Assembly: GCA_038063195.1 (NCBI GenBank)
Contig: JBBTVO010000012.1
Coordinates: 1 to 45,610 of the forward strand
Source of the DNA: JBBTVO01 sp038063195
GTDB lineage: Bacteria; Patescibacteriota; Microgenomatia; Levybacterales; UBA12049
Direction: 5' to 3'
Length of the DNA stretch: 45,610 nt
Program-made: the position numbers and the translations under genes
The notes under the pieces: model-generated
The model's database searches: none
What the model was told of the DNA's origin: nothing
What the model saw: the letters and a program-made list of their open reading frames with translations, nothing else
Shown here: positions 15,473 through 22,765 of the stretch, one piece after another
Position numbering within the stretch: position 1 is the first letter of the stretch
How the letters are laid out: each line of letters begins with the position of its first letter

Positions 15473-16213
15473 ATGAAAAGACTTAAAACTATAAAGAAAA
15501 AAAATTCAGGAAGAGATGTCTCAGGAAAAGTAGTTGTAAGGCATCAGGGCGGACAGCACAAGAGATTTATCCGTACAATTGATTTCAAGAGAGATAAAAT
15601 GGGAGTAGAAGGAAAAGTGGTTTCTTTGGAATATGATCCAAATAGGACCGCTGATATAGCTCTAATTCAATATCAGGATGGAGACAAGAGATATATTCTG
15701 GCTCCTGAAGGTTTGAAATTAAATAATGTAGTAATTGCAGGACCGGGGGCAGGTTTGCAAGTCGGAAATGCATTGCCGCTTTCAGAGATTCCAATAGGAA
15801 CTTTTGTGCATAACGTAGAACTTACCCGAGGAAAAGGCGGACAAATGGCAAGAGCCGCAGGCACAAGTATAGCAGTAGCGGCGCATGAAGCAGGGTATAC
15901 GCATTTGAAATTGCCGTCGAAGGAAATTAGAAGGGTAAAAGACACAGGTTATGCTACAATAGGTAGCCTTGGGAACGCGGATTGGAAGAATGAAATTATA
16001 GGTTCAGCCGGACGCGCAAGACACATGGGAATTAGACCTACAGTCCGGGGAGTAGCGCAGAATCCAAGAAGCCATCCTCATGGAGGAGGAGAAGGACGCT
16101 CAGGTATCGGAATGCCGGGCCCGAAGACTGTTTATGGAAGACCGGCAGTAGGAAAGACCAGAAATAAGAAAAAACACTCGAATAAATACATTGTTCAGCG
16201 AAGGAAAAAGTAA
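15473..16213 (+). CDS. rplB: Large ribosomal subunit protein L2 (short N-terminus)
   Basis: L2 organises the peptidyl-transferase centre. It is 246 residues, about 30 shorter than typical L2. The variable N-terminal segment is missing and the protein begins just before the RNA-binding VVRHQGGQHKRFIRTIDFKR. The catalytic-centre region HPHGGGEGR with its key histidine is intact, and the end is KTRNKKKHSNKYIVQRRKK. No upstream in-frame start is available, so the short form appears genuine. Confidence 0.97.
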   Translation: MKRLKTIKKKNSGRDVSGKVVVRHQGGQHKRFIRTIDFKRDKMGVEGKVVSLEYDPNRTADIALIQYQDGDKRYILAPEGLKLNNVVIAGPGAGLQVGNALPLSEIPIGTFVHNVELTRGKGGQMARAAGTSIAVAAHEAGYTHLKLPSKEIRRVKDTGYATIGSLGNADWKNEIIGSAGRARHMGIRPTVRGVAQNPRSHPHGGGEGRSGIGMPGPKTVYGRPAVGKTRNKKKHSNKYIVQRRKK

Positions 16214-16262
16214 AAACTCAAAATGCAAAAGTCAAAATTAAAGTTTAAAATTCAAAAATTAA

Positions 16263-16282
16263 TCCATTCGACAAGCTCAGGA
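16263..16282. repeat. REP-like motif after rplB
   Basis: CCATTCGACAAGCTCAGGAC is a member of the TTCG...GCTCAGG intergenic family of this window. It is preceded by a mini-repeat of AAAACTCAAAA/TTAAAATTC type (16212-16255), which also appears inside the rplV coding sequence. Confidence 0.5.
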
Positions 16283-16302
16283 CAGAAAAGGAGAGAGAAA
16301 TA

Positions 16303-16623
16303 ATGGGAATAAGACAAGAAACAATCGAAAAATCAACAGATCCTAGCCTTCCTGGGATTTGGGGGATCAACGCTGATGATGGAAAATCATATATGTACTT
16401 TGTTAATGCAGCTCGTCTTTCAAAAGCAGGAATAAATATTGAAGAGATCTGCGAGTATATCCGAAAACTTGGCATGGATGTTCTTCTTGACGTTGGCTTT
16501 GGGCAATCCGGCGGACCTATGGAGCAATCAAAAGGAATATGGGTCAATGGTGAAAGAGAGACAGATGGGGTAAATTTAACTGTGGCAATTCTTAAACTTA
16601 GAGAAATGGGAGTAGAATTTTAA
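16303..16623 (+). CDS. Unknown small protein within the S10 operon
   Basis: This 106-residue gene sits between rplB and rpsS, which are normally adjacent. It has a clear Shine-Dalgarno (AAAAGGAGAG) and ends 4 nt before rpsS, so it is co-translated with ribosomal proteins. The sequence is acidic and soluble (AARLSKAGINIEEICEYIRK helix; Gly-rich GFGQSGGPMEQSKG loop). I do not recognise a family. A ribosome-linked role is possible from position only. Confidence 0.75.
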   Translation: MGIRQETIEKSTDPSLPGIWGINADDGKSYMYFVNAARLSKAGINIEEICEYIRKLGMDVLLDVGFGQSGGPMEQSKGIWVNGERETDGVNLTVAILKLREMGVEF

Positions 16624-16627
16624 TATT

Positions 16628-16912
16628 ATGAGTAGATCTAGTAAGAAGGGGCCGTTTATTGACCCTAAATTAATGAAAAAAGTTATGGCGCAGAAAGCGT
16701 CCGGCGATAAGTCGGCGATTAAAACATGGAAAAGAGCATGTCAGATACCGCCTGAGTTTGTAGGACATACTTTTCAAGTTCACAACGGCAAGAACTTTAT
16801 CAACGTTCTTATAGCAGAAGGAATGGTAGGGCACAGACTTGGTGAATTTTCACCAACGCGAACTTTCCGAAGTCACGGAAGAGTTGTAGCAAGAGAGATT
16901 AGTAAGACTTAA
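16628..16912 (+). CDS. rpsS: Small ribosomal subunit protein S19
   Basis: S19 contacts the A-site tRNA region and S13 in the 30S head. It is 94 residues with MSRSSKKGPFIDPKLMKKV at the start and the conserved GHRLGEFSPTRTFRSHGR near the end, full length for the family. It starts 4 nt after the inserted small gene and precedes rplV by 11 nt. Confidence 0.97.
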   Translation: MSRSSKKGPFIDPKLMKKVMAQKASGDKSAIKTWKRACQIPPEFVGHTFQVHNGKNFINVLIAEGMVGHRLGEFSPTRTFRSHGRVVAREISKT

Positions 16913-16923
16913 AGATTGAATAT

Positions 16924-17325
16924 ATGGAATTTATAGCAATAGCAAAATCGGTAAGAATAGCGCCAAGAAAAATAAGACTTGTTGCAGATGCGATAAGAAA
17001 GCAAAAGTCTCTTGGTAAATCTTTGGATGCTTTGACACTTATGAATAAAAGAGCTTCAAATCCGGTAGCAAAGACTTTGGAAAGCGCAATCGCAAACGCT
17101 GTAAATAGAGGAGCGAAGAAAGAAGAGTTGTTTCTAAAGAGTATAGAAATAATGGAAGGCACTGCTATAAAAAGATACAGACCGTCAACTAGAGGAAGAG
17201 TGCATCCATACAAAAAAAGAAGCTCACATATTAAGATTATCCTTGCGGATAATCTAACTCAAAACTCAAAAGGCAAAACTCAAAACTTAATAACGAAAGG
17301 AGCATCTCATGGGACAAAAAGTTAA
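16924..17325 (+). CDS. rplV: Large ribosomal subunit protein L22
   Basis: L22 lines the exit tunnel with L4. It has SVRIAPRKIRLVADAIR, the core helix, and the tunnel hairpin AIKRYRPSTRGRVHPYKKR. The last 20 residues (NLTQNSKGKTQNLITKGASH) go beyond the fold and are encoded by an AACTCAAAAC-type mini-repeat like the intergenic one after rplB. The gene overlaps rpsC by 17 nt. Confidence 0.97.
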   Translation: MEFIAIAKSVRIAPRKIRLVADAIRKQKSLGKSLDALTLMNKRASNPVAKTLESAIANAVNRGAKKEELFLKSIEIMEGTAIKRYRPSTRGRVHPYKKRSSHIKIILADNLTQNSKGKTQNLITKGASHGTKS

Positions 17326-17950
17326 TCCAAATCTTATAAGAATAGGGCCGGTTTTTAACTGGTCGAGCAGATGGTTTGATGATAAGAGATACAAAGAGAC
17401 AATGCTTGAGGATTACAACTTAAGAAAAGCTCTTATGAAAAGACTTGAGCCTGCTGGAGTTTCCAGTATTGATATAGAGCGTTCTATAAATAGTATAAAA
17501 CTTACTGTTTTTGTACTTCGCCCGGGTATGGTAATAGGACGTCAGGGTACAGGAATGGACGAGCTTAGGAAATACCTTACGGGTATTTTACCAAAAATAA
17601 ATGGTAAAAATGCGGCAAAGCTTGATATAAGAGTGGAGCCTATTAAAGAACCCAATCTTGATGCGTATCTGGTCGCAAAAAATATTTCTGATCAGCTCCT
17701 AAGAAGGTTGCCTGCAAAAAGAGTCATGAATCAGACGGGGACAAAGGTAATGGGCTCGGGCGCTAAGGGAGTAAGAATTGTTCTTGCAGGACGTATCGGA
17801 GGAGCAGAAATCGGAAGAAGGGAAAAGCTTCAGCAGGGAAAAGTTCCCCTTTCTACGATTAGAGAAAATATTGTATATGCAAGCGTTCCGGCATTAACAA
17901 AAAAGGGCTACATTGGAGTTAAAGTTTGGATTAATAGAGGAGACAAGTAG
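17309..17950 (+). CDS. rpsC: Small ribosomal subunit protein S3
   Basis: S3 forms part of the mRNA entry site. It is 213 residues, starting MGQKVNPNLIRIG, with the KH-type GMVIGRQGTGMDELRKYL and the C-terminal GAKGVRIVLAGRIGGAEIGR followed by GVKVWINRG. A Shine-Dalgarno (GAAAGGAG) inside rplV and the 17-nt overlap suggest coupling. Confidence 0.98.
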   Translation: MGQKVNPNLIRIGPVFNWSSRWFDDKRYKETMLEDYNLRKALMKRLEPAGVSSIDIERSINSIKLTVFVLRPGMVIGRQGTGMDELRKYLTGILPKINGKNAAKLDIRVEPIKEPNLDAYLVAKNISDQLLRRLPAKRVMNQTGTKVMGSGAKGVRIVLAGRIGGAEIGRREKLQQGKVPLSTIRENIVYASVPALTKKGYIGVKVWINRGDK

Positions 17951-18037
17951 TATGAAAATTAACCTAATTGATCTAATTACTCTAATTGACCTAAAAAAAT
18001 TAGAAATTAGAAATTAAGATTTAGAAATTTTAAAGAT

Positions 18038-18445
18038 ATGTTAGTTCCAAAAAGAGCAAAATATAGAAAACAACAAAGAGGAACAATGAAAGGCAATGCT
18101 TACAGAGGCAATAAAATCGCATTTGGGGAATATGGATTATTATCTCTTGGAACGCACTGGATTACATCCCGTCAAATTGAAGCAGCCCGAAGAGCAATAA
18201 CTCATCATATTCAAAGAGGAGGAAGAGTTTGGATAAGAATTTTTCCTGATAAACCAATTTCCAAGAAACCTGCTGAGGTAAGAATGGGTGGAGGAAAAGG
18301 AGACGTTGCGGAATTTGTCGCTCCTGTAAAACCGGGAAGAATGCTTTTTGAAATGGGCGGAGTCGGAAAAGAAATTGCTCATGAAGCACTAAGACTCGCA
18401 TCGCATAAATTGCCGGTCAAAACACTTATTGTTGACAAAAACTGA
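18038..18445 (+). CDS. rplP: Large ribosomal subunit protein L16
   Basis: L16 stabilises A-site tRNA and finishes 50S assembly. It is 135 residues, with MLVPKRAKYRKQQRG at the start, GRVWIRIFPDKPISKKPAEVRMGGGKG in the middle and EALRLASHKLPVKT near the end. It follows an 87-nt AT-rich gap built of TTAGAAATTA-type repeats and ends 2 nt before rpmC. Confidence 0.97.
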   Translation: MLVPKRAKYRKQQRGTMKGNAYRGNKIAFGEYGLLSLGTHWITSRQIEAARRAITHHIQRGGRVWIRIFPDKPISKKPAEVRMGGGKGDVAEFVAPVKPGRMLFEMGGVGKEIAHEALRLASHKLPVKTLIVDKN

Positions 18446-18447
18446 TA

Positions 18448-18687
18448 ATGAAAATAAAAGAAAAGAAAGAATTATTCACAAAAACAATTGATGAGTTGAA
18501 AAGCTTACTGAAAGAAAGCAGAAATGAACTTTTCGATCTTAAACTTGCCCTTTCGCAAAAAAAACTTAAAAATACAAAAGAAGTTTTCTGGAAGAGGAAG
18601 AAAATAGCAATGATTCTAACAGCGATAAGAGAAAAAGATTTGGCTCTGGTAATCGCCGAGAAGCCGGCAGAAGGCGAGGGAAAGTAA
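18448..18687 (+). CDS. rpmC: Large ribosomal subunit protein L29
   Basis: L29 is a small helical protein at the tunnel exit. Its 79 residues form the expected helix pair: an acidic-basic first helix with LKSLLKESRNELFDLKLAL, then KKIAMILTAIREKDL. The position between rplP and rpsQ is canonical. The end (EKPAEGEGK) is slightly longer than average. Confidence 0.93.
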   Translation: MKIKEKKELFTKTIDELKSLLKESRNELFDLKLALSQKKLKNTKEVFWKRKKIAMILTAIREKDLALVIAEKPAEGEGK

Positions 18688-18688
18688 T

Positions 18689-18922
18689 ATGAAAAAAACA
18701 TTTGAAGGAAAAGTAGTATCTTTAAAAATGCAAAATACTGCGGTTGTCGAGATTACAAGAAGAAAGATTCACCCGCTTTACAAGAGACTTCTTAAAAGAA
18801 GCAAGAAATATAAAGTAGATACTGCAGGTTTGACCTTAAATCTTGGAGACAGGGTAAAGATCGTAGAAACGAGACCAATTTCAAAGAATAAATATTTTAA
18901 AATAATGGAGGTAATCAAATAA
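18689..18922 (+). CDS. rpsQ: Small ribosomal subunit protein S17
   Basis: S17 is an OB-fold 16S rRNA binder. It is 77 residues with GKVVSLKMQNTAVVEITR, HPLYKRLLKRSKKYKV and GDRVKIVETRPISKNKYFK, all family signatures. The stop overlaps the rplN start by one base. Confidence 0.96.
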   Translation: MKKTFEGKVVSLKMQNTAVVEITRRKIHPLYKRLLKRSKKYKVDTAGLTLNLGDRVKIVETRPISKNKYFKIMEVIK

Positions 18923-19296
18923 TGGTGCAACCAAGATCAATGCTAAGATCGGCAGATAATTCGGGAGCAAAAAAACTTATGGTTATTCATGTTTTTGGAG
19001 GCTCTAAAAGAAAGTTCGGATATACCGGGGATATCTTGAAATGTGTCATAAAAGAAGCAGCCCCGAATGGTCAGGTGAAGGCATCCGAGATGGTTATGGT
19101 AGTTTTGGTCAGAGCAAGAAAAGAACAAAGGCGAAAAGACGGTTCATATATAAGATTTTCCGAAAACGCAGCCGTAGTAATAGATAATATGAAAGACAAA
19201 AATCCGAGAGCAACAAGAATTTTCGGCCCGATCGCACGGGAAGTAAAAGACAGAGGCTTTAATAAAATTGCCAGTATGGCACCCGAGGTATTATAG
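18922..19296 (+). CDS. rplN: Large ribosomal subunit protein L14
   Basis: L14 forms intersubunit bridges and is bound by the silencing factor RsfS in other bacteria. The 124 residues begin MVQPRSMLRSADNSGAKKL and include DGSYIRFSENAAVVI and RIFGPIAREV. It is full length, overlaps rpsQ by one base and ends 1 nt before rplX. Confidence 0.97.
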   Translation: MVQPRSMLRSADNSGAKKLMVIHVFGGSKRKFGYTGDILKCVIKEAAPNGQVKASEMVMVVLVRARKEQRRKDGSYIRFSENAAVVIDNMKDKNPRATRIFGPIAREVKDRGFNKIASMAPEVL

Positions 19297-19297
19297 T

Positions 19298-19603
19298 ATG
19301 AAACTTAGAAAAGGTGATGAAGTAAAAGTTGTAAGAGGAAAAGATAAGGGAAAGACCGGAAAAATTGAAAAGGTAATGCCAAAAGAAAATATGATACTTG
19401 TACCAAATGTAAATCTTTACAAGAGACATTTGAAGGCGAGATCTCAAAGAGAGCCGGCAGAGATAAAGACTTTGACAAAGCCCTTATCTGTGTCAAATGT
19501 AAGGCTAATTTGTCCGAAATGTAAACTGCCTACAAGGGTAGGATTTAAAATTACGGGGGACAAGAAAGAAAGAATTTGCAAAAAATGCAAAGGTGTAATC
19601 TAA
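19298..19603 (+). CDS. rplX: Large ribosomal subunit protein L24
   Basis: L24 starts 50S assembly. The true start is the ATG at 19298 (MKLRKGDEVKVVRGKDKGK, KOW motif), not the longer open frame from 19268, which lies in rplN. The C-terminus ends in a possible zinc ribbon, with CPKC at residues 71-74 and CKKC near the end. The product is 101 residues. Confidence 0.97.
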   Translation: MKLRKGDEVKVVRGKDKGKTGKIEKVMPKENMILVPNVNLYKRHLKARSQREPAEIKTLTKPLSVSNVRLICPKCKLPTRVGFKITGDKKERICKKCKGVI

Positions 19604-19604
19604 C

Positions 19605-20153
19605 ATGGCAGATTTAAGAAAAAAAATTAAAGAAGAAATTTCACCAAAATTACAAAAGAAGTTAGGTATTAAAAATGTTATGGCAACGCCAAACCTATCA
19701 AAGATTGTAATAAATTCGGGTGTCAAAAATGCCATATCTGATAAGAAAAATATAGAAATAGTGGCTAGTGCTTTGACTGCAATAACCGGGCAAAAGCCTA
19801 AGGTGACTGCGGCAAAGAAAGCTATTGCAACATTTAAGCTCAGAGAAGGAGACAAAATTGGTCTTGTGGTTACACTTAGAGGAAAAAGAATGTATGATTT
19901 TTTTGATAAATTAGTTGCAATAGTTCTGCCAAGGCTCAGAGATTTTCATGGAGTAAAAAAGAACAGTTTTGATGATGCAGGAAATTATACTTTGGGACTG
20001 ACAGAGTTTAATATATTTCCGGAAATTGATGTCGGCAGAATGGACGCAGCACTTTTGGGACAGGGATTTGAAATAAGCATTGTGACCACTGCCGGAGACA
20101 AAAAAACAGGACATGCATTTCTCTCAGAACTCGGAGTACCCTTTGAGAAATAA
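19605..20153 (+). CDS. rplE: Large ribosomal subunit protein L5
   Basis: L5 binds 5S rRNA in the central protuberance. It is 182 residues, with NLSKIVINSGV, ITGQKPKVTAAKKAIATFKL, VTLRGKRMYDFFDKL and the closing FPEIDVGRM region. It starts 2 nt after rplX. A 102-nt A/T-only gap follows before rpsN. Confidence 0.97.
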   Translation: MADLRKKIKEEISPKLQKKLGIKNVMATPNLSKIVINSGVKNAISDKKNIEIVASALTAITGQKPKVTAAKKAIATFKLREGDKIGLVVTLRGKRMYDFFDKLVAIVLPRLRDFHGVKKNSFDDAGNYTLGLTEFNIFPEIDVGRMDAALLGQGFEISIVTTAGDKKTGHAFLSELGVPFEK

Positions 20154-20255
20154 AAAATAAAATATGAAATATAAAAAATATGTAACAAAAATACAAAATT
20201 TGAAAAAGTATTTAATATTCAATTTTTAATATTTGATTTTGAACGGAGTGAACTT

Positions 20256-20441
20256 ATGGCAAAAACATCAGACATAGTAAAATTTCATAGAAAACAAAAA
20301 TTTACAACTAGACATACCAATAGGTGCAGTATTTGCGGAAGATCGAGAGCTTATATGAGAAAGTTCGGACTTTGCAGAATTTGTTTCCGAGAAAGAGCAA
20401 GTAAAGGAGAATTGCCGGGAGTTTTAAAGGCAACTTGGTAA
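20256..20441 (+). CDS. rpsN: Small ribosomal subunit protein S14, zinc type
   Basis: A 61-residue zinc-type S14 (rpsZ form). Four cysteines in CSICGRSRAYMRKFGLCRIC make the zinc site, and FRERASKGELPGVLKATW closes the protein. The start is preceded by GAACGGAGTG, a reasonable Shine-Dalgarno, after a long A/T-rich spacer. Confidence 0.97.
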   Translation: MAKTSDIVKFHRKQKFTTRHTNRCSICGRSRAYMRKFGLCRICFRERASKGELPGVLKATW

Positions 20442-20457
20442 AGTTTTAAATAATAAT

Positions 20458-20853
20458 ATGATAGACCATACTGTTTCAGATTTCGTAACCAGAATAAAAA
20501 ATGCGGCAAGAGCAAGAAGGAAAGAAATGCTTGCGCCTTACAACCGTATTTCAAGAGAAATTGCAAAAGTGCTTGTAAAAGAAGGGTTTCTGGAGGATGT
20601 TGGTGATCAAATTATGGATGGCAGGAAAGTGCTGACAATAAAAATTAAGTACAATAACAGAATACCAGTAATAACAGATACGAAAATTATTTCAAAACCG
20701 TCATCAAGAAGATATTCTGGTTCAAAGAATTTAATCCAAAATCAAAAGAAAGGAATGTATATAACTGTACTGTCAACAAATAAGGGAATAATGACGGGAC
20801 ACGAGGCACAAAAGAAAAACTTAGGGGGAGAGATACTTTTTAAGATCTGGTAG
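20458..20853 (+). CDS. rpsH: Small ribosomal subunit protein S8
   Basis: S8 binds the central domain of 16S rRNA and in E. coli represses the spc operon. The 131 residues begin MIDHTVSDFVTRIKNA and end GIMTGHEAQKKNLGGEILFK, the conserved C-terminal RNA-binding part. The stop codon abuts a REP-like palindrome (20854-20880). Confidence 0.97.
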   Translation: MIDHTVSDFVTRIKNAARARRKEMLAPYNRISREIAKVLVKEGFLEDVGDQIMDGRKVLTIKIKYNNRIPVITDTKIISKPSSRRYSGSKNLIQNQKKGMYITVLSTNKGIMTGHEAQKKNLGGEILFKIW

Positions 20854-20880
20854 CGACCCTTCGGCTAACGCTCAGGGTTG
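20854..20880. repeat. REP-like palindrome after rpsH
   Basis: CGACCCT and AGGGTTG flank a TTCGGCTAACGCTC core. It belongs to the TTCG...GCTCAGG family, and here directly follows the rpsH stop. Confidence 0.6.
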
Positions 20881-20897
20881 TTATTTAACATAACAAT

Positions 20898-21449
20898 ATG
20901 TCAAAAATAGGAAATAAACCAATTCAGTTAAAAGAAGGCGTTACGGTTGCTATTGCAAGCGGTGAGGTAAAAGCTGACGGAGTTAAAGGAAGCTTGGCTT
21001 TTAAAATTCCTGATGGCATTGAGGTGAAAATTGAAGAAGGGCAGATAAAATTGTCTCAGAGAGAAAAAGCTCTGAACAAAAGTGCAATGCTAGGACTCAC
21101 CAGGTCAATTATCTCAAACATGATAACCGGAGTTTCTGAGGGTTTTGAAAAAAAGCTTGAGCTTTCGGGAGTCGGTTATAGGGCTCAGGTAAGCGGTGAA
21201 GACTTGACCATTAATATCGGATTTTCCCATCCTGTTAAGATATCACCCGAAGAAGGCATAAAGTTTGCTTTGGTTGATAATATTATCGTAATATCAGGAA
21301 TTGATAAGGCACTTGTTGGAAATACAGCTGCCAAGATAAGGGCAATTCGCCCGCCCGAGCCGTACAAAGGAAAAGGGATAAAATATCAAGGAGAATATAT
21401 CAGAAGAAAAGCAGGCAAGGCTGCAAAGGCTGTGGGAGCAGCTAAATAA
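20898..21449 (+). CDS. rplF: Large ribosomal subunit protein L6
   Basis: L6 has two related domains and binds near the GTPase centre. The 183 residues start MSKIGNKPIQLKEGV and include the C-terminal signature RPPEPYKGKGIKY. It is full length, with a basic Lys/Ala tail. Confidence 0.97.
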   Translation: MSKIGNKPIQLKEGVTVAIASGEVKADGVKGSLAFKIPDGIEVKIEEGQIKLSQREKALNKSAMLGLTRSIISNMITGVSEGFEKKLELSGVGYRAQVSGEDLTINIGFSHPVKISPEEGIKFALVDNIIVISGIDKALVGNTAAKIRAIRPPEPYKGKGIKYQGEYIRRKAGKAAKAVGAAK

Positions 21450-21480
21450 TATTAAAGATTAAAAATAAAATATTAAAAAT

Positions 21481-21840
21481 ATGAAAGATAAAAGATTACA
21501 AAGAAGAAAAAGAATAAGGGCAAAAATTAAAGGCACGAATGAGAGGCCAAGACTTTCTGTTTTTCGATCAAATAAATATATCTATGCCCAGATTATAGAT
21601 GATGAAAAAGGAAAGACTTTGGTCGGAGTTTCTGAAAAACAAATTAAAGAAGATGCCTCTTCAAAAAAAACTGAGAGCTCAAAGAAGATTGATAAGTCAA
21701 AAACTTTAGGGCTTATGCTGGCAAAATTGGCGGTTTCTAAGAAAATTAAAAGTGTAGTTTTTGACAGAAGCGGATATGCATATCACGGAAGAGTTAAGGC
21801 GATCGCCGAAGGCGCAAGAGAAGGAGGCTTGAAATTCTAA
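21481..21840 (+). CDS. rplR: Large ribosomal subunit protein L18
   Basis: L18 is a 5S rRNA-binding protein. It is 119 residues, with a basic N-terminus (RLQRRKRIRAKIKGT), RPRLSVFRSNKYIYAQIIDD and the end FDRSGYAYHGRVKAIAEGAR. Its stop overlaps the rpsE start by one base. Confidence 0.96.
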   Translation: MKDKRLQRRKRIRAKIKGTNERPRLSVFRSNKYIYAQIIDDEKGKTLVGVSEKQIKEDASSKKTESSKKIDKSKTLGLMLAKLAVSKKIKSVVFDRSGYAYHGRVKAIAEGAREGGLKF

Positions 21841-22325
21841 TGGCATACGAACCAAGAAGCTCAGACGGCTTCGAAGAAAAAATTATTCAGATAAATAGGG
21901 TTTCTAAGAAAACAAAAGGAGGAAATAAAATAGGATTTTCTGCTTTAATGGTAGTGGGAGATAAAAAAGGAAAAGTAGGAGTAGGACTTGGAAAAGCCCC
22001 GGACGTAGCGCTTGCTATTAAGAAGGGTATTTCTGTTGCCAAGAAACATTTAATAGAGGTTCCTATTATAAAAGGTACAATTCCTTTTAGAATTGATTTT
22101 AAGTCAGGAGCTGCAAAAATAATTTTAAAGCCTGCGCCTAGAGGTTCCGGAGTAATTGCGGGAGGAGCAGTAAGAAACGTAGTAACTGCGGCGGGAATTG
22201 AAAACATTTCCTCCAAGGTTTTGGGTACCAAGAATCAAGCAAGCAATGTTTATGCTGCACTTGAAGCTCTTACAAGACTTTCCAGAAGATACAAGTTATT
22301 GCAGGAGAGAGGAAAGATTGCTTAA
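21840..22325 (+). CDS. rpsE: Small ribosomal subunit protein S5
   Basis: S5 is important for decoding fidelity and mRNA unwinding. It is 161 residues, with an N-terminal dsRBD-like fold (INRVSKKTKGGNKIGFSALMVVGD) and the C-terminal APRGSGVIAGGAVRNVV. It overlaps rplR by one base. In most bacteria rpmD (L30) follows; here rplO starts 1 nt after the rpsE stop. Confidence 0.97.
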   Translation: MAYEPRSSDGFEEKIIQINRVSKKTKGGNKIGFSALMVVGDKKGKVGVGLGKAPDVALAIKKGISVAKKHLIEVPIIKGTIPFRIDFKSGAAKIILKPAPRGSGVIAGGAVRNVVTAAGIENISSKVLGTKNQASNVYAALEALTRLSRRYKLLQERGKIA

Positions 22326-22326
22326 T

Positions 22327-22764
22327 ATGTCACTCAATAAACTTACTAAGATTTCAAAAAATAAGAAAAGAAGGCTTGGCCAGGGACACGGCTCAGGACG
22401 CGGAAAGACAGCCGGAAGAGGTACTAAGGGACAAAAAGCCCGAAGAAATATCCCGCTTTTCTTCGAAGGAGGAGCACTCCCTCTTATAAAAAGATTGCCG
22501 TTCAGACGGGGAAAAGGGAAAAACAAGGTATTTAAACCCAGCCCTGTTATACTAAATGTTAAGGTACTCAATCTTCTTAAAAAAGATACAATAGTAGATA
22601 TTGACTCGCTTATAAAAAATAGGATTGTGGACGAGAATGATGCGAAAGCTTATGGAGTTAAGATCTTAGGAGACGGTGAGCTAAAAGTTTCCCTGACGGT
22701 AAATCTTCCTGTATCCAAAAGTGCGGCAGTAAAGATACAAAAGGCCGGCGGTAAAGTCTCATAG
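22327..22764 (+). CDS. rplO: Large ribosomal subunit protein L15
   Basis: L15 is a late-assembly 50S protein. The start is the ATG at 22327 (MSLNKLTKISKNKKRRLGQG); the longer open frame from 22198 lies in rpsE. It has the glycine-rich GSGRGKTAGRGTKGQKAR and the C-terminal VSLTVNLPVSKSAAVKIQ. It is 145 residues and adjoins secY by 1 nt. Confidence 0.97.
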   Translation: MSLNKLTKISKNKKRRLGQGHGSGRGKTAGRGTKGQKARRNIPLFFEGGALPLIKRLPFRRGKGKNKVFKPSPVILNVKVLNLLKKDTIVDIDSLIKNRIVDENDAKAYGVKILGDGELKVSLTVNLPVSKSAAVKIQKAGGKVS

Positions 22765-22765
22765 A

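Noticed and set aside
22198..22326. Longer N-terminus for rplO
   Set aside because: It lies wholly inside rpsE in another frame; family start is at 22327.
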